DNA of 58,737 nucleotides from an uncultured Ruminococcus sp. (GTDB lineage: Bacteria; Bacillota; Clostridia; Oscillospirales; Acutalibacteraceae). The position numbers were made by a program, and so were the translations under genes. The stretch covers positions 1-58,737 of the forward strand of contig CACYDP010000095.1 of assembly GCA_902773135.1 (NCBI GenBank), in the 5' to 3' direction. How positions within the stretch are numbered: the stretch's first letter is position 1; every line of letters begins with the position of its first letter. This document shows, piece after piece, positions 1-8,096 of the stretch. The notes below the pieces were generated by a model, which had not been told where the DNA came from, searched no databases, and was given only the letters and a program-made list of their open reading frames with translations.

Positions 1-2
1 AG

Positions 3-76
3 TGGAGCGGGTGATGGGAATCGAACCCACACAACCAGCTTGGAAGGCTGGGGTTCTACCACTGAACTACACCCGC
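3..76 (-). tRNA. tRNA-Gly (anticodon TCC)
   Basis: Read on the minus strand, the gene starts GCGGGTG and ends CACCCGC-T-CCA, so the seven-pair acceptor stem is complete and CCA is encoded. The T arm contains GGTTCGATTCC. The anticodon stem CCAGC/GCTGG encloses the loop CTTCCAA, giving anticodon UCC, which reads glycine GGA/GGG codons. The length is 74 nt with the encoded CCA. The gene lies at the window edge, so any neighbouring tRNAs cannot be seen. Confidence 0.96.
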
Positions 77-194
77 GTATCAGCGACGGTTATTATATTA
101 CCATATCATTCTTTATTTGTCAAGCGTTTTTTTAAAAATTTTTTAAATTTTTTTTATTTTTTCAAAAACGCCTTTATCAAGCCTTTTATAATAC

Positions 195-231
195 AGACCT
201 GTCCGGTATTTTCAGGAATCCGGACAGGTCT
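195..231 (-). terminator. hairpin downstream of clpE
   Basis: Perfect 12-bp inverted repeat (agacctgtccgg / ccggacaggtct) with a 13-nt loop, 34 bases past the clpE stop. No clear U-run follows on either strand, so it is only a probable terminator or 3'-end stabilising structure. Confidence 0.55.
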
Positions 232-264
232 GCTGCACTTCCTGTCAAAGCAACGATTCTGCTA

Positions 265-2595
265 TTACGTTATTTCCAATTTAATTTCATCTTCATCTGC
301 TGTAACATTAACGGAATGAATCGTGCCGGATTCTTTTTCAACAATTGCAGAAGCAATCTGATCTTCCACTTCTTTCCTGATCAAATTACGCAGATCTCTG
401 GCACCGCTCTTTCCGCCGTATGACTTACGGGCAAGGAGCTGCCTTGCTTTTAAATCAAAACTGAATGCTATTCCTTTTTCTTTCAGAGAATCTGTATATT
501 CGCCGAGCATCAGTGCGGCAATCTGTGCATAATCCTCTTCTGTAAGATGACGGAAAATAATAATTTCGTCAAGTCGGCTGAGAAACTCAGGACGCAAAAA
601 TTCTGACAAAGCCGCTCTGACTTTTTCATTGGTGGCATCTTCTTCCGTTTTAGCAAAACCAAGTGCGTTTTCACGTCTTTCGCTGCCGGCATTCGATGTC
701 ATCACAATCACAGTATTACTGAAATTAACCTTTCTTCCCTGTGCATCGGTCAATACGCCTTCATCCAATATCTGAAGGAGTATGTTCAGCACATCAGGAT
801 GTGCTTTTTCTATTTCATCAAACAACAAAACCGAATAAGGACGGCGGCGGACTTTTTCCGTAACCTGTCCTGCTTCTTCATATCCTACATATCCGGGCGG
901 AGAACCTATGATTTTAGATACGGAATGTTTCTCCATAAATTCGGACATATCAAGCCTTATCAACGTTTCAGGCGTATTAAAAAGATCTTCCGACAATACT
1001 TTTACCAGTTCTGTTTTACCCACGCCCGTAGGACCTACAAAGATGAAGGAGGCGGGTCTTCTGCGGGGGCTTATCTGAACCCTGCTGCGTTTTACCGCCG
1101 CCGCAAGAGCCTTTACAGCCTGTTCCTGACCTATTACACGTTCACCCAGATGTTTTTCAAGTTCTGCGAGCTTATGCAGCTCGTTTTCCTGCACTTTCGA
1201 GGCAGGTATGCCTGTCCAGAGTTCTATTACATGTGCGATATCTTCTTCGGTAACAGCAGCAGTAAGAGCATCTGCATCTGTTTCCTCCAGGATTTTTTCC
1301 ATTTTTGCCGCATTATATCTGACAGTGGCAAGTTTTTCATAATCTATTTCGGATTGAGAAGCAAGTTCTTCCTCTTCCTTTTTCAGTTCCGAAAGTTTTG
1401 CGGTATTTCTGTCAAACTCTTCCAGATCTTTATTTCTGAGAGCCGCATATGTGCAGGATTCATCTAAAAGATCAATTGCCTTATCGGGCAAAAATCTGTC
1501 TGTAATGTATCTTTCGGAAAGGACAACGGTTTTTCTAACAACATCGTCCGACATTTTCACTCGATGATATTCCTCATAATAAGACTTGATTCCGAGAATA
1601 ACGTCGATGGTTTCGCTGATTGACGGCTCGGCTACCGTAACGGGCTGAAAACGTCTTTCAAGGGCAGCGTCTTTTTCGATATATTTTCTGTACTCATTAA
1701 AAGTTGTGGCACCTATTACCTGAATTTCGCCTCGTGAAAGTGCCGGTTTCATAATATTGGCAGCATTCATAGAACCTTCAGATTCGCCTGTACCGACAAG
1801 ACTGTGCACCTCATCAATAAAGAGTATGATATTACCGTCATTTTTAACTTCTTCTATCAGACCTTTGATACGGCTCTCAAACTGACCTCTGAACTGTGTT
1901 CCGGCAACAAGAGAGGTCAAATCCAGCAAATGTATTTCCTTATTCTGAAGTCTGAGAGGAACATTTCCCTCTGCTATTTTCAGTGCAAGACCTTCCGCTA
2001 TTGCTGTTTTTCCGACACCGGGCTCACCAATCAGGCAAGGGTTGTTTTTGGTACGTCTGCTCAATATCTGTATCACACGGTCGATCTCTTTATCACGTCC
2101 GATGATCCTGTCAAGTTTACCATCTTTTGCCTTTTGGGTAAGATCGGTGCAATACGAATCAAGATGTTTGCGTTTGCGTTTCTTGTCACGTTTCGGGGCT
2201 TCCTGTTTTGCTTTTTTCTTCTCCTCCTTTTCGGATTTTGCATTAGAAAGAGGGTCAGACGGCTTATTGGTAGAAAACAGATTTTTGAAGAACGGAGGAA
2301 AAGCCGGTGCTCCTCCACGGCTGAAATCATTTTCATCATCGCCGAAAATCCCATTAATATCTTCCATATCGTCACTGTCGTCCAGTATTCCCGATTCCAT
2401 AAATTCACTCATCTGGTCCTGCATCATATCAAGATCTTCTTCGGATACACCCATTTTTTCCATTATATCGGTAACGGGTTTTATTCCCATTTCTTTCGCA
2501 CAAACAAGACAATAACCTATGGTATTGGAAGCATTGGCTGTATTAGACAGGAAAACCACTGCCGGTCTTTTTTTGCATTTTGTACAAAGCATCAT
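265..2595 (-). CDS. clpE: ClpE-type AAA+ unfoldase (Clp ATPase with N-terminal zinc finger)
   Basis: A 776-residue Hsp100 ATPase that should unfold proteins and feed them to ClpP in the cytoplasm. It starts with a zinc-finger-like pair of CxxC motifs (Cys4, Cys7, Cys29, Cys32) and an acidic/basic linker instead of the double Clp_N repeat of ClpC, which points to ClpE. Two AAA+ modules follow. The first has GEPGVGKT near residue 190 and a FIDEVHSL Walker B; the second has GPTGVGKT and LLFDEIEKAHPD. Between them lies a charged coiled-coil (M domain-like) segment. A loop with LGF in the second module resembles the ClpP-docking tripeptide. The first of two adjacent ATGs is chosen because GGGAGG lies 9 nt upstream. 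ClpC is the alternative name, but the N terminus argues against it. Confidence 0.88.
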   Translation of the reverse strand: MMLCTKCKKRPAVVFLSNTANASNTIGYCLVCAKEMGIKPVTDIMEKMGVSEEDLDMMQDQMSEFMESGILDDSDDMEDINGIFGDDENDFSRGGAPAFPPFFKNLFSTNKPSDPLSNAKSEKEEKKKAKQEAPKRDKKRKRKHLDSYCTDLTQKAKDGKLDRIIGRDKEIDRVIQILSRRTKNNPCLIGEPGVGKTAIAEGLALKIAEGNVPLRLQNKEIHLLDLTSLVAGTQFRGQFESRIKGLIEEVKNDGNIILFIDEVHSLVGTGESEGSMNAANIMKPALSRGEIQVIGATTFNEYRKYIEKDAALERRFQPVTVAEPSISETIDVILGIKSYYEEYHRVKMSDDVVRKTVVLSERYITDRFLPDKAIDLLDESCTYAALRNKDLEEFDRNTAKLSELKKEEEELASQSEIDYEKLATVRYNAAKMEKILEETDADALTAAVTEEDIAHVIELWTGIPASKVQENELHKLAELEKHLGERVIGQEQAVKALAAAVKRSRVQISPRRRPASFIFVGPTGVGKTELVKVLSEDLFNTPETLIRLDMSEFMEKHSVSKIIGSPPGYVGYEEAGQVTEKVRRRPYSVLLFDEIEKAHPDVLNILLQILDEGVLTDAQGRKVNFSNTVIVMTSNAGSERRENALGFAKTEEDATNEKVRAALSEFLRPEFLSRLDEIIIFRHLTEEDYAQIAALMLGEYTDSLKEKGIAFSFDLKARQLLARKSYGGKSGARDLRNLIRKEVEDQIASAIVEKESGTIHSVNVTADEDEIKLEIT

Positions 2596-2614
2596 AATAT
2601 TTTTCCTCCCTTTT

Positions 2615-2660
2615 AGAAATTGGTATCAGAGCTTTCCGATCATCTGTACCGGAAATTTCT
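2615..2660 (-). promoter_or_regulatory. structured 5' leader hairpin abutting the clpE ribosome site
   Basis: Interrupted inverted repeat: agaaatt-ggta-caga on one side and tctg-tacc-aatttct on the other, about 15 pairs in three blocks around a 12-nt loop. The base of the stem lies about 4 nt from the GGGAGG ribosome site (2605-2610). This position fits translational control, for example by temperature, but that role is inferred. Confidence 0.45.
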
Positions 2661-2740
2661 GTTCAATCTTCTCTTTTTCTTTTTATCAAAATGAAAGGAT
2701 TGATCTGTTTGCCTATTTAGTCAACAGATATTATTTGAAT

Positions 2741-2770
2741 ATAATAACATATTTGAAGTCCGCTTGTCTA
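2741..2770 (-). promoter_or_regulatory. possible sigma-A promoter for clpE
   Basis: On the minus strand TAGACA (2765-2770) and TATTAT (2741-2746) are separated by 18 bp, just downstream of the pgsA stop. No CIRCE element or clear CtsR heptad pair was found nearby. Confidence 0.35.
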
Positions 2771-2783
2771 TATCATCTCAAAA

Positions 2784-3368
2784 TTATTTTTCGGTATTTT
2801 CTTTTTTATCCTTAATCAGTTTAAAAAACAAGATGGCATAATTGGCAAGGGAAAACAGCATGGCAAAGGTAGTAATTGAAAACAATATCACAATCAGAAA
2901 CTGATCCGTAATATTCCAGATGGCTTTTAATAATACCACTGTCACAACCGATACATAAAATATCACCGTCGAAACTTTTCCGTACCACTTGGCAGCCGGG
3001 GGCTTTATTTTCATTCTTAAAAGCAGAAATCCTCCGCAGAGCATCAGGATTTCTTTGGAAAATAAAACAATAACAAAAGAGGTCACTACCGGATAAATAA
3101 TATTGATGCATATGACAACGGCAATCAGCGTCAGTTTATCGGCAATCGGATCCAGAATTTTTCCCAATTGTGTGATTTGATGAAACTTCCTTGCAATGAT
3201 TCCGTCAAACATATCACTTACCGCAGAAATCAACAACATCAAACCTGCTCCCACATATTGTTCACGAAGCATAAATATTACAAGAGGAACTATAATTATA
3301 ATTCTTATCAATGAAAGTGCATTTGGTACTGTTAAATTTTTTTTTATACAGTTTTTTGCATTGAGCAA
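2784..3368 (-). CDS. pgsA: CDP-diacylglycerol-glycerol-3-phosphate 3-phosphatidyltransferase
   Basis: Integral membrane enzyme of the CDP-alcohol phosphatidyltransferase family that makes phosphatidylglycerophosphate, the committed step to phosphatidylglycerol. The signature D-G-x2-A-R-x8-G-x3-D-x3-D is intact (DGIIAR ... GKILDPIADK, about residues 54-80). Several hydrophobic segments surround it, and 194 residues is normal for the family. The start is TTG: an AAAGGAGG ribosome site lies 8 nt upstream and the next Met is inside the first membrane segment. It follows the cvpA-like gene by 37 bp on the same strand, so the two are probably co-transcribed. Confidence 0.93.
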   Translation of the reverse strand: MLNAKNCIKKNLTVPNALSLIRIIIIVPLVIFMLREQYVGAGLMLLISAVSDMFDGIIARKFHQITQLGKILDPIADKLTLIAVVICINIIYPVVTSFVIVLFSKEILMLCGGFLLLRMKIKPPAAKWYGKVSTVIFYVSVVTVVLLKAIWNITDQFLIVILFSITTFAMLFSLANYAILFFKLIKDKKENTEK

Positions 3369-3405
3369 TTATAAAACCTCCTTTAGTAAAAATTTTATAA
3401 TAATT

Positions 3406-4119
3406 TCATGCAAATGTCATTGCCGATATAATGGCAGAAGGCAGGTTCAGTTCATATATACCGCTGTAAAGCAGTGAACTGTTGACTACTCCATGTACGG
3501 CATGATATGTATCGGGTGAAAGAAAAACAATAATAAAATCGAATACAAGCGAAAAAATCATAACGGTAAGAATCGCTTCCGCAATCCCTATCACAGCACC
3601 CGCTACTCTGTTGACGGTAGAGAGATTGGCAAAATCAATTGCTTTCGTTAAAAAATTCGTTGTCAGTTTGATAATAACCGTAAGTATGATAAATAAAATG
3701 GCTGTCAAAGCCATCGTCACAATATTGATCATTGTCGGTCTTAACATAGATTCTATCATCTGAGGAACAGCATTCTTGGAGGTTCCCGAAATCTGAGATG
3801 CCAATGAGTTGACATCAATACCAAGATCGGAAAGCGAATTATAAATCACAGATGGAACAGAATCAAACAGTTCCTGTGCTTTTTCTGCGGACGAATTCAG
3901 ATTCGGACCATTATTTAAAATATCGGCAGACGTTTCAATCACTTTTTCTTTAATCAATCCGTCATAAACCGGATATGCCAAAAAAGTAGCAAGAAACGAT
4001 GATCCGGCACTGGCAATTAATGTTCCGAACACACCCGCAACAGAATAAATTAAGCCTTTTCTGTATCCCGAAACAGAAAATAAAATAATCAATATAATAA
4101 CCGCTAAATCCAATATCAT
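3406..4119 (-). CDS. CvpA-like membrane protein
   Basis: A 237-residue protein with an N-terminal hydrophobic segment containing G-Y-R-K-G-L, a typical CvpA/colicin V production start, and further membrane segments near residues 20-45, 130-150 and 185-205. The middle, soluble region (about 55-120) is probably external. CvpA proteins are required for colicin V export in enterobacteria, but their role in Firmicutes is not defined. The ATG follows GGGAGG by 8 nt. The gene precedes pgsA, and the promoter region lies in the 300-bp gap upstream. Confidence 0.75.
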   Translation of the reverse strand: MILDLAVIILIILFSVSGYRKGLIYSVAGVFGTLIASAGSSFLATFLAYPVYDGLIKEKVIETSADILNNGPNLNSSAEKAQELFDSVPSVIYNSLSDLGIDVNSLASQISGTSKNAVPQMIESMLRPTMINIVTMALTAILFIILTVIIKLTTNFLTKAIDFANLSTVNRVAGAVIGIAEAILTVMIFSLVFDFIIVFLSPDTYHAVHGVVNSSLLYSGIYELNLPSAIISAMTFA

Positions 4120-4425
4120 TATAATTCCTCCCTGCGTTTGATACTATTCCTGCTTGATTGTCCTCGTTTTTTCGGAGTGAAGCCTCAATCATAAAACACG
4201 AAGATTTTCACGATGACAAATCTTTTATTTTTTGTGCAAATTTACATCAACACATACATACTATAACATATTTTTTGCTCAACTACAAGTAAAAAATACG
4301 GATACTTCCATTTTACGCAGGCACTCCTGTATTGGTTCTCTATGATAAAAACAAGAAAATTTTCAATTTAAACAAAAAATCAATAACGCAGAATACAAAA
4401 GATTTTCGTCAAAAAATCAAACAAA
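4120..4425 (-). promoter_or_regulatory. cvpA-pgsA promoter region with extended -10
   Basis: This 306-bp AT-rich gap has no supported gene. On the minus strand it contains TG-T-TATAGT, an extended -10 (TATAGT at 4260-4265), with a weak TTGTAG 17 bp upstream. A 7-bp hairpin (aagattt/aaatctt) lies near 4200-4225 in the predicted leader. Confidence 0.45.
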
Positions 4426-4453
4426 AAAGACCCGGATCAAAACCCGGGTCTTT
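4421..4453 (-). terminator. intrinsic terminator of der-plsY
   Basis: Ten-bp stem (aaagacccgg / ccgggtcttt) with an 8-nt loop, followed on the minus strand by a T-rich run. It starts 7 bp past the plsY stop. Confidence 0.9.
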
Positions 4454-4459
4454 AAAAAT

Positions 4460-5173
4460 TCATTTTTTAGCTGTTATTTTCTTTTCCGTGCCGTTACGCA
4501 ATCGTTTAATATTATCTTTATGTCTGAATATAACAAGAGCCGCAATGAGGAAAGAAACAGCAAATGCATAAACCGCCAACGAAACGCTGGAAGGAGTAGG
4601 TGAAAGAAATTTAGTCACTCCGGTACAGTCAAGCATTTTCAGGGTAATAGTTGCAACCGGATAGATAGCCGCATTGACAATCGCACAGATCGATATAATC
4701 TTGGTAGATAAAAACATAATCACAAAAACAAGCAATGCAATTGCCAACATTCTCCAGTCTGTCATCAACATAACCGAAGCCGTTGTCACTACACCTTTTC
4801 CGCCCTTAAATTTGTAATACACGGGAAAAGTGTGTCCTATTACTGCAAAAAGACCCGCTGTATACATCAGATAGGTTCTGTACAAGATTTCTTCACTGCC
4901 GGAAGCATGGAACAAAAGAAAATAGGCAATCGCAACCGAAATCACGCCTTTCAGAAAATCTCCGATAAATGTGATGACCGCCGGAAATTTTCCCACACAT
5001 CTTAACACATTGGTAAATCCCGCATTGCCGCTTCCGAGCGTTCTGATGTCCTTATGAAGTACAATGCGTGTAACAATAATCGATGTATTGACGCTGCTGA
5101 TCAGATATGCCAAAACAATAACGATCAGAATTTGCAGCCAATATCCCGAAAAGAAATTCATTAATTCAGTCAT
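4460..5173 (-). CDS. plsY: glycerol-3-phosphate acyltransferase PlsY
   Basis: Membrane acyltransferase that uses acyl-phosphate to acylate glycerol-3-phosphate, the first step of phospholipid synthesis (PlsX/PlsY pathway). Family motifs are visible: GSGNAGFTNV (about residues 47-56) and GHTFPVYYKFKGGKGV (about 112-127). About five hydrophobic segments cover most of the 237 residues. Motif 1 has Phe where most family members have Ala (GATN). The gene follows der by 19 bp and ends at a strong terminator. Together with pgsA and cdsA in this window it covers much of the phospholipid route. Confidence 0.94.
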   Translation of the reverse strand: MTELMNFFSGYWLQILIVIVLAYLISSVNTSIIVTRIVLHKDIRTLGSGNAGFTNVLRCVGKFPAVITFIGDFLKGVISVAIAYFLLFHASGSEEILYRTYLMYTAGLFAVIGHTFPVYYKFKGGKGVVTTASVMLMTDWRMLAIALLVFVIMFLSTKIISICAIVNAAIYPVATITLKMLDCTGVTKFLSPTPSSVSLAVYAFAVSFLIAALVIFRHKDNIKRLRNGTEKKITAKK

Positions 5174-5192
5174 TCAATAAAGCACCTCTTCG

Positions 5193-6518
5193 TCAATTTT
5201 TATCTCCGCGTTCCCTTATAATAAACCTGATGGGTGTTCCCTGCATACCAAAAGTTTCCCTTATCCTGTTTTCCAAGTATCTTTGGTACGAAAAATGGAA
5301 CAGCTCAGCAGAATTGACAAAAAAGACAAATGTAGGAGGTTTAACAGATGCTTGTGTCATATAAAGGATTTTTAAGCGTCTTCCCTTATCCGTAGGCGGC
5401 TGTACTCTGGCAGTTGCTTCAGCAAGAAGGTCGTTCAGCGTTCCCGTTGAAATCCTCATTGCTGCCGAATTGGATACCGCAATAATCAGTTCAAAAAGCC
5501 GATCAAGTCTTTGACCTGTTTTCGCTGAAATAAAGATCATTGGTGCATAAGACATAAATGCAAAATCCACTTCCAGCTTTTTACGGTATTCAGACATTGT
5601 TTTGTCATCTTTTTCCACAGCATCCCATTTATTGACCGCTATAATACACGCTTTGCCGGATTCGTGGGCAAGACCTGCAATTTTGGAATCCTGCTCGGTA
5701 AATCCCACAGTCGCATCAATCATAATCAGGCAGACATCGCTTCTTTCTATCGCCATTTTTGCACGGATAACGCTGTATTTTTCTATGGCATCGTCCACTT
5801 TACTGTACCGGCGAAGTCCTGCGGTATCGGTGAGTTTAAATCTGCCGAAACGATTTTCAAATATCGTGTCGATACTGTCACGGGTCGTTCCTGCAATATT
5901 CGACACAATGCATCTGTTTTCACCTGTTATTTTATTAACAAGTGAAGATTTACCGGCATTCGGTCTGCCTATCACAGCTACGCTTATTGTATCTTCTTCC
6001 TCCGTACTCTCATTATCATCAGAAAGATATTCATATACGGCATCCAGAAGATCACCTGTACCGTGTCCATGAACAGATGATACCTGTATCGGATCACCCA
6101 GTCCCAGATTATAAAATTCATAAAAATTCGGGTCCGGTTCGCCGATGCGGTCACATTTATTAACACAAAGCACTACCGGTCTTCCGCTTTTTTGAAGCAT
6201 CATCGCTACTTCCTGATCGGTAGCGACCACACCGCTCGTAATATCCGTTACAAGCACAATAACATCTGCCGCATCGATTGCAAGCTGAGCCTGACGACGC
6301 ATTTGTTTCAAGATAATATCATCCGAATACGGCTCTATGCCACCCGTATCCACAAGATTGATTTTTCTGTTTCTCCACTCACATTCCCCAAAGATTCTGT
6401 CACGGGTAACGCCGGGCGTATCATTGACAATCGCAACACGTTCACCGATCAGTTTATTAAAAAGTGTAGATTTACCTACATTCGGTCTGCCAACGATTGC
6501 GACAACAGGCATCGACAT
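5193..6518 (-). CDS. der: ribosome biogenesis GTPase Der (EngA)
   Basis: Double-GTPase needed for maturation of the 50S subunit. Two G domains follow one another: GRPNVGKST with DTPG and NKCD in the first half, and GRPNAGKSS with DTAG and NKWD in the second, from about residue 180. A C-terminal KH-like domain (from about 350) ends in a basic tail. 441 residues is the usual family length. The ATG is preceded by GGGAGAG. No promoter is obvious in the short gap to rpmF, so expression may depend on read-through of the rpmF terminator. Confidence 0.97.
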   Translation of the reverse strand: MSMPVVAIVGRPNVGKSTLFNKLIGERVAIVNDTPGVTRDRIFGECEWRNRKINLVDTGGIEPYSDDIILKQMRRQAQLAIDAADVIVLVTDITSGVVATDQEVAMMLQKSGRPVVLCVNKCDRIGEPDPNFYEFYNLGLGDPIQVSSVHGHGTGDLLDAVYEYLSDDNESTEEEDTISVAVIGRPNAGKSSLVNKITGENRCIVSNIAGTTRDSIDTIFENRFGRFKLTDTAGLRRYSKVDDAIEKYSVIRAKMAIERSDVCLIMIDATVGFTEQDSKIAGLAHESGKACIIAVNKWDAVEKDDKTMSEYRKKLEVDFAFMSYAPMIFISAKTGQRLDRLFELIIAVSNSAAMRISTGTLNDLLAEATARVQPPTDKGRRLKILYMTQASVKPPTFVFFVNSAELFHFSYQRYLENRIRETFGMQGTPIRFIIRERGDKN

Positions 6519-6552
6519 AGTATCTCTCCCCTCTTGTATGATGATTAAACAA

Positions 6553-6580
6553 CAAAAAAGAGAAGGATTTCTCCTTCTCT
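6553..6580 (-). terminator. intrinsic terminator of yceD-rpmF
   Basis: Nine-bp stem (agagaagga / tccttctct) with a 4-nt loop, followed on the minus strand by six T. It lies 31 bp after the rpmF stop and in front of der. Confidence 0.9.
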
Positions 6581-6610
6581 ATTTTCGTAGAAAATTTTAG
6601 AAGGCTAAAA

Positions 6611-6793
6611 TCAAGCCTCTTTTGCGATTACTTCTCTGCCGTTGTATACACCGCAGTTCTTACAAACTCTATGAGCGAGCTTATATTCACCGCAGTTAGG
6701 ACACTTTGTAAGTGCAGGAGCTTCGAGCTTCCATACAGCCGAACGTCTTTTGTCTCTTCTTGCCTTAGAAGTTTTTCTCTTTGGTACTGCCAT
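6611..6793 (-). CDS. rpmF: 50S ribosomal protein L32
   Basis: A 60-residue basic ribosomal protein with the typical start [18 protein letters not shown] and a zinc ribbon of two pairs, CPNC and CKNC (the zinc-binding or C+ form). An AGGAGG-like site precedes the ATG. It is the second gene of the yceD-rpmF pair, an arrangement common in bacteria, driven by the consensus promoter at 7381-7409 and ending at a strong terminator. Confidence 0.98.
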   Translation of the reverse strand: MAVPKRKTSKARRDKRRSAVWKLEAPALTKCPNCGEYKLAHRVCKNCGVYNGREVIAKEA

Positions 6794-6828
6794 TGCAATT
6801 AACCTCCTTGAAAATAAAGTACTTAAAA

Positions 6829-7332
6829 TCAGTCTGACAGAAGCTGTTTCAGCACTGCCAAGCGTGGGTCGACTTCGTGAGTATCACAACCGCAGCCGCC
6901 CTCATTCAGATTTTTGCCGCACTTTGGACACAAGCCCTTACAAGATTCTTTACAGAGAAACTTTGACGGAAGTTCCAAAAGAATATCATCTCTGAGCAGA
7001 GCATCGGTATCGAGCTTATAGTCAGGTGCTTCAATATAATCATCGCCGCTTTCTTCCGAAAGTGCAGCAACGAGAATATGACGAAATTGATAGGCATATT
7101 TTCTATGAGAAACTTTCATACATCTATCACAGCAGAAATGATAATCAAGCTCGGTATCTGCTTCAAAATCAATGACACCTGCATGGTTCTGAACTGTGAT
7201 ATTCGCAAAAACAGGCTTTTGAAAAGCATGGTCAACCCCGTTTGATGTTATATCATCCATACTGTTAATTTCAGTTTTCACGGAGAGTTTTTCATTCTCA
7301 TTCAAAAATATGTTTTTCAGATCGAGAATCAT
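6829..7332 (-). CDS. yceD: YceD/DUF177 family protein (23S rRNA accumulation protein)
   Basis: A 167-residue protein of the YceD (DUF177) family, nearly always found in front of rpmF and linked to 23S rRNA/50S assembly. The N-terminal half is beta-rich, with a CDRC pair near residue 70. The C-terminal half contains CKGLCPKCG and NEGGCGC, a likely zinc-binding cluster, and ends in the family pattern [11 protein letters not shown]. The gap to rpmF is 35 bp. Confidence 0.9.
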   Translation of the reverse strand: MILDLKNIFLNENEKLSVKTEINSMDDITSNGVDHAFQKPVFANITVQNHAGVIDFEADTELDYHFCCDRCMKVSHRKYAYQFRHILVAALSEESGDDYIEAPDYKLDTDALLRDDILLELPSKFLCKESCKGLCPKCGKNLNEGGCGCDTHEVDPRLAVLKQLLSD

Positions 7333-7380
7333 CCATCACAGCCTCCGAACATCCCATAGTATTTTAAAACGCCATAGTTT

Positions 7381-7409
7381 ATTATAATGACAGCGAACGT
7401 TTTTGTCAA
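7381..7409 (-). promoter_or_regulatory. consensus sigma-A promoter for yceD-rpmF
   Basis: TTGACA (7404-7409) and TATAAT (7381-7386) on the minus strand with exactly 17 bp between them, about 50 bp before the yceD start. Confidence 0.88.
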
Positions 7410-7491
7410 TAGGTTTTAAGAGAAATTTTTATTTTCTGAATCCCGAAAATTCCTGTTAACAGAAAACAGCCCGCAACTGTCCCATCAATAT

Positions 7492-7519
7492 AAACGGGGA
7501 AGCTGATGCTCCCCCGTTT
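7492..7519 (-). terminator. probable terminator of the small P-loop gene
   Basis: Eight-bp stem aaacgggg/ccccgttt with an inner agc/gct extension and a TGAT loop, 24 bp past the stop at 7544. The trailing T-run is weak on the minus strand. Confidence 0.65.
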
Positions 7520-7543
7520 TATCCGTTACTTTAACAGCAATGA

Positions 7544-7960
7544 TCAAATTTTAACCGATACAGCATCAAGACTCTTCGGAAGCTCTGATTCATCAGCAGA
7601 CACAAGGAACGTAAACTTTGTTTCTGTTTTTGCTGCCAGAACGTTGATTTTTTCGATAAAAGAAGCAAACTCGCCGAAATCCTGACCGCCGATTTTCAAT
7701 GTAGAATCAACAAGAACATCTGTCAGGTCATAGTTTCCGGCACAAAGACCGCTGAGGAAACCGAAAAATGCGTCATAACCTGTGATTGCATACTGTTCTG
7801 TGTCGATCAGTCTTGCTTTATGTGTTACGTCATAAGTAAGTTTAGAACCTTTTTCAATAACAACGACATTGCCGTTGGAAGCTTCAACAGCGTCATTGGT
7901 AAGATTGATCAATTTTTTTGTTTTGCCTGTACCCTTTTTGCCTACGATAAGTGTTACCAT
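7544..7960 (-). CDS. small P-loop nucleotide-binding protein, function unknown
   Basis: A 138-residue protein starting MVTLIVGKKGTGKTKKL, so a Walker A motif (GKKGTGKT) sits at residues 7-14. A hydrophobic strand ending in VLVDST (about 83-88) could be Walker B-like, and the C-terminal FTFLVSADESELP may hold a sensor-type segment. It is too short for a full AAA+ or RecA core, and nothing outside the P-loop is recognised. It is monocistronic: its own 17-bp-spaced promoter, AAGGAGG ribosome site and downstream hairpin are all visible. The high density of well-formed signals suggests solid expression. A DNA- or cell-envelope-linked ATPase fragment is possible but not supported. Confidence 0.7.
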   Translation of the reverse strand: MVTLIVGKKGTGKTKKLINLTNDAVEASNGNVVVIEKGSKLTYDVTHKARLIDTEQYAITGYDAFFGFLSGLCAGNYDLTDVLVDSTLKIGGQDFGEFASFIEKINVLAAKTETKFTFLVSADESELPKSLDAVSVKI

Positions 7961-8014
7961 AATTTTGGCCTCCTTGAATAGTTACCCGTCAAACGGATTT
8001 TATCTCTTAATAGA

Positions 8015-8043
8015 ATTTTACAATAAATGAATCAGCTTGTCAA
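8015..8043 (-). promoter_or_regulatory. sigma-A promoter for the small P-loop gene
   Basis: TTGACA (8038-8043) and TAAAAT (8015-8020) on the minus strand with 17 bp between them. Confidence 0.75.
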
Positions 8044-8096
8044 CTCATTTTGTCATTTTCATCAAAATAATGTGAATCAGACTTGTCAAGCTGCCA

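Noticed and set aside
2661-2783. CtsR or CIRCE heat-shock operator upstream of clpE
   Set aside because: Only a partial gtcaa/ttgcc arrangement in the wrong orientation; no CIRCE arms.
7544-7960. Annotation as a PilT-like motility ATPase
   Set aside because: Only the P-loop supports it; no Asp/His boxes, and it is far too short.
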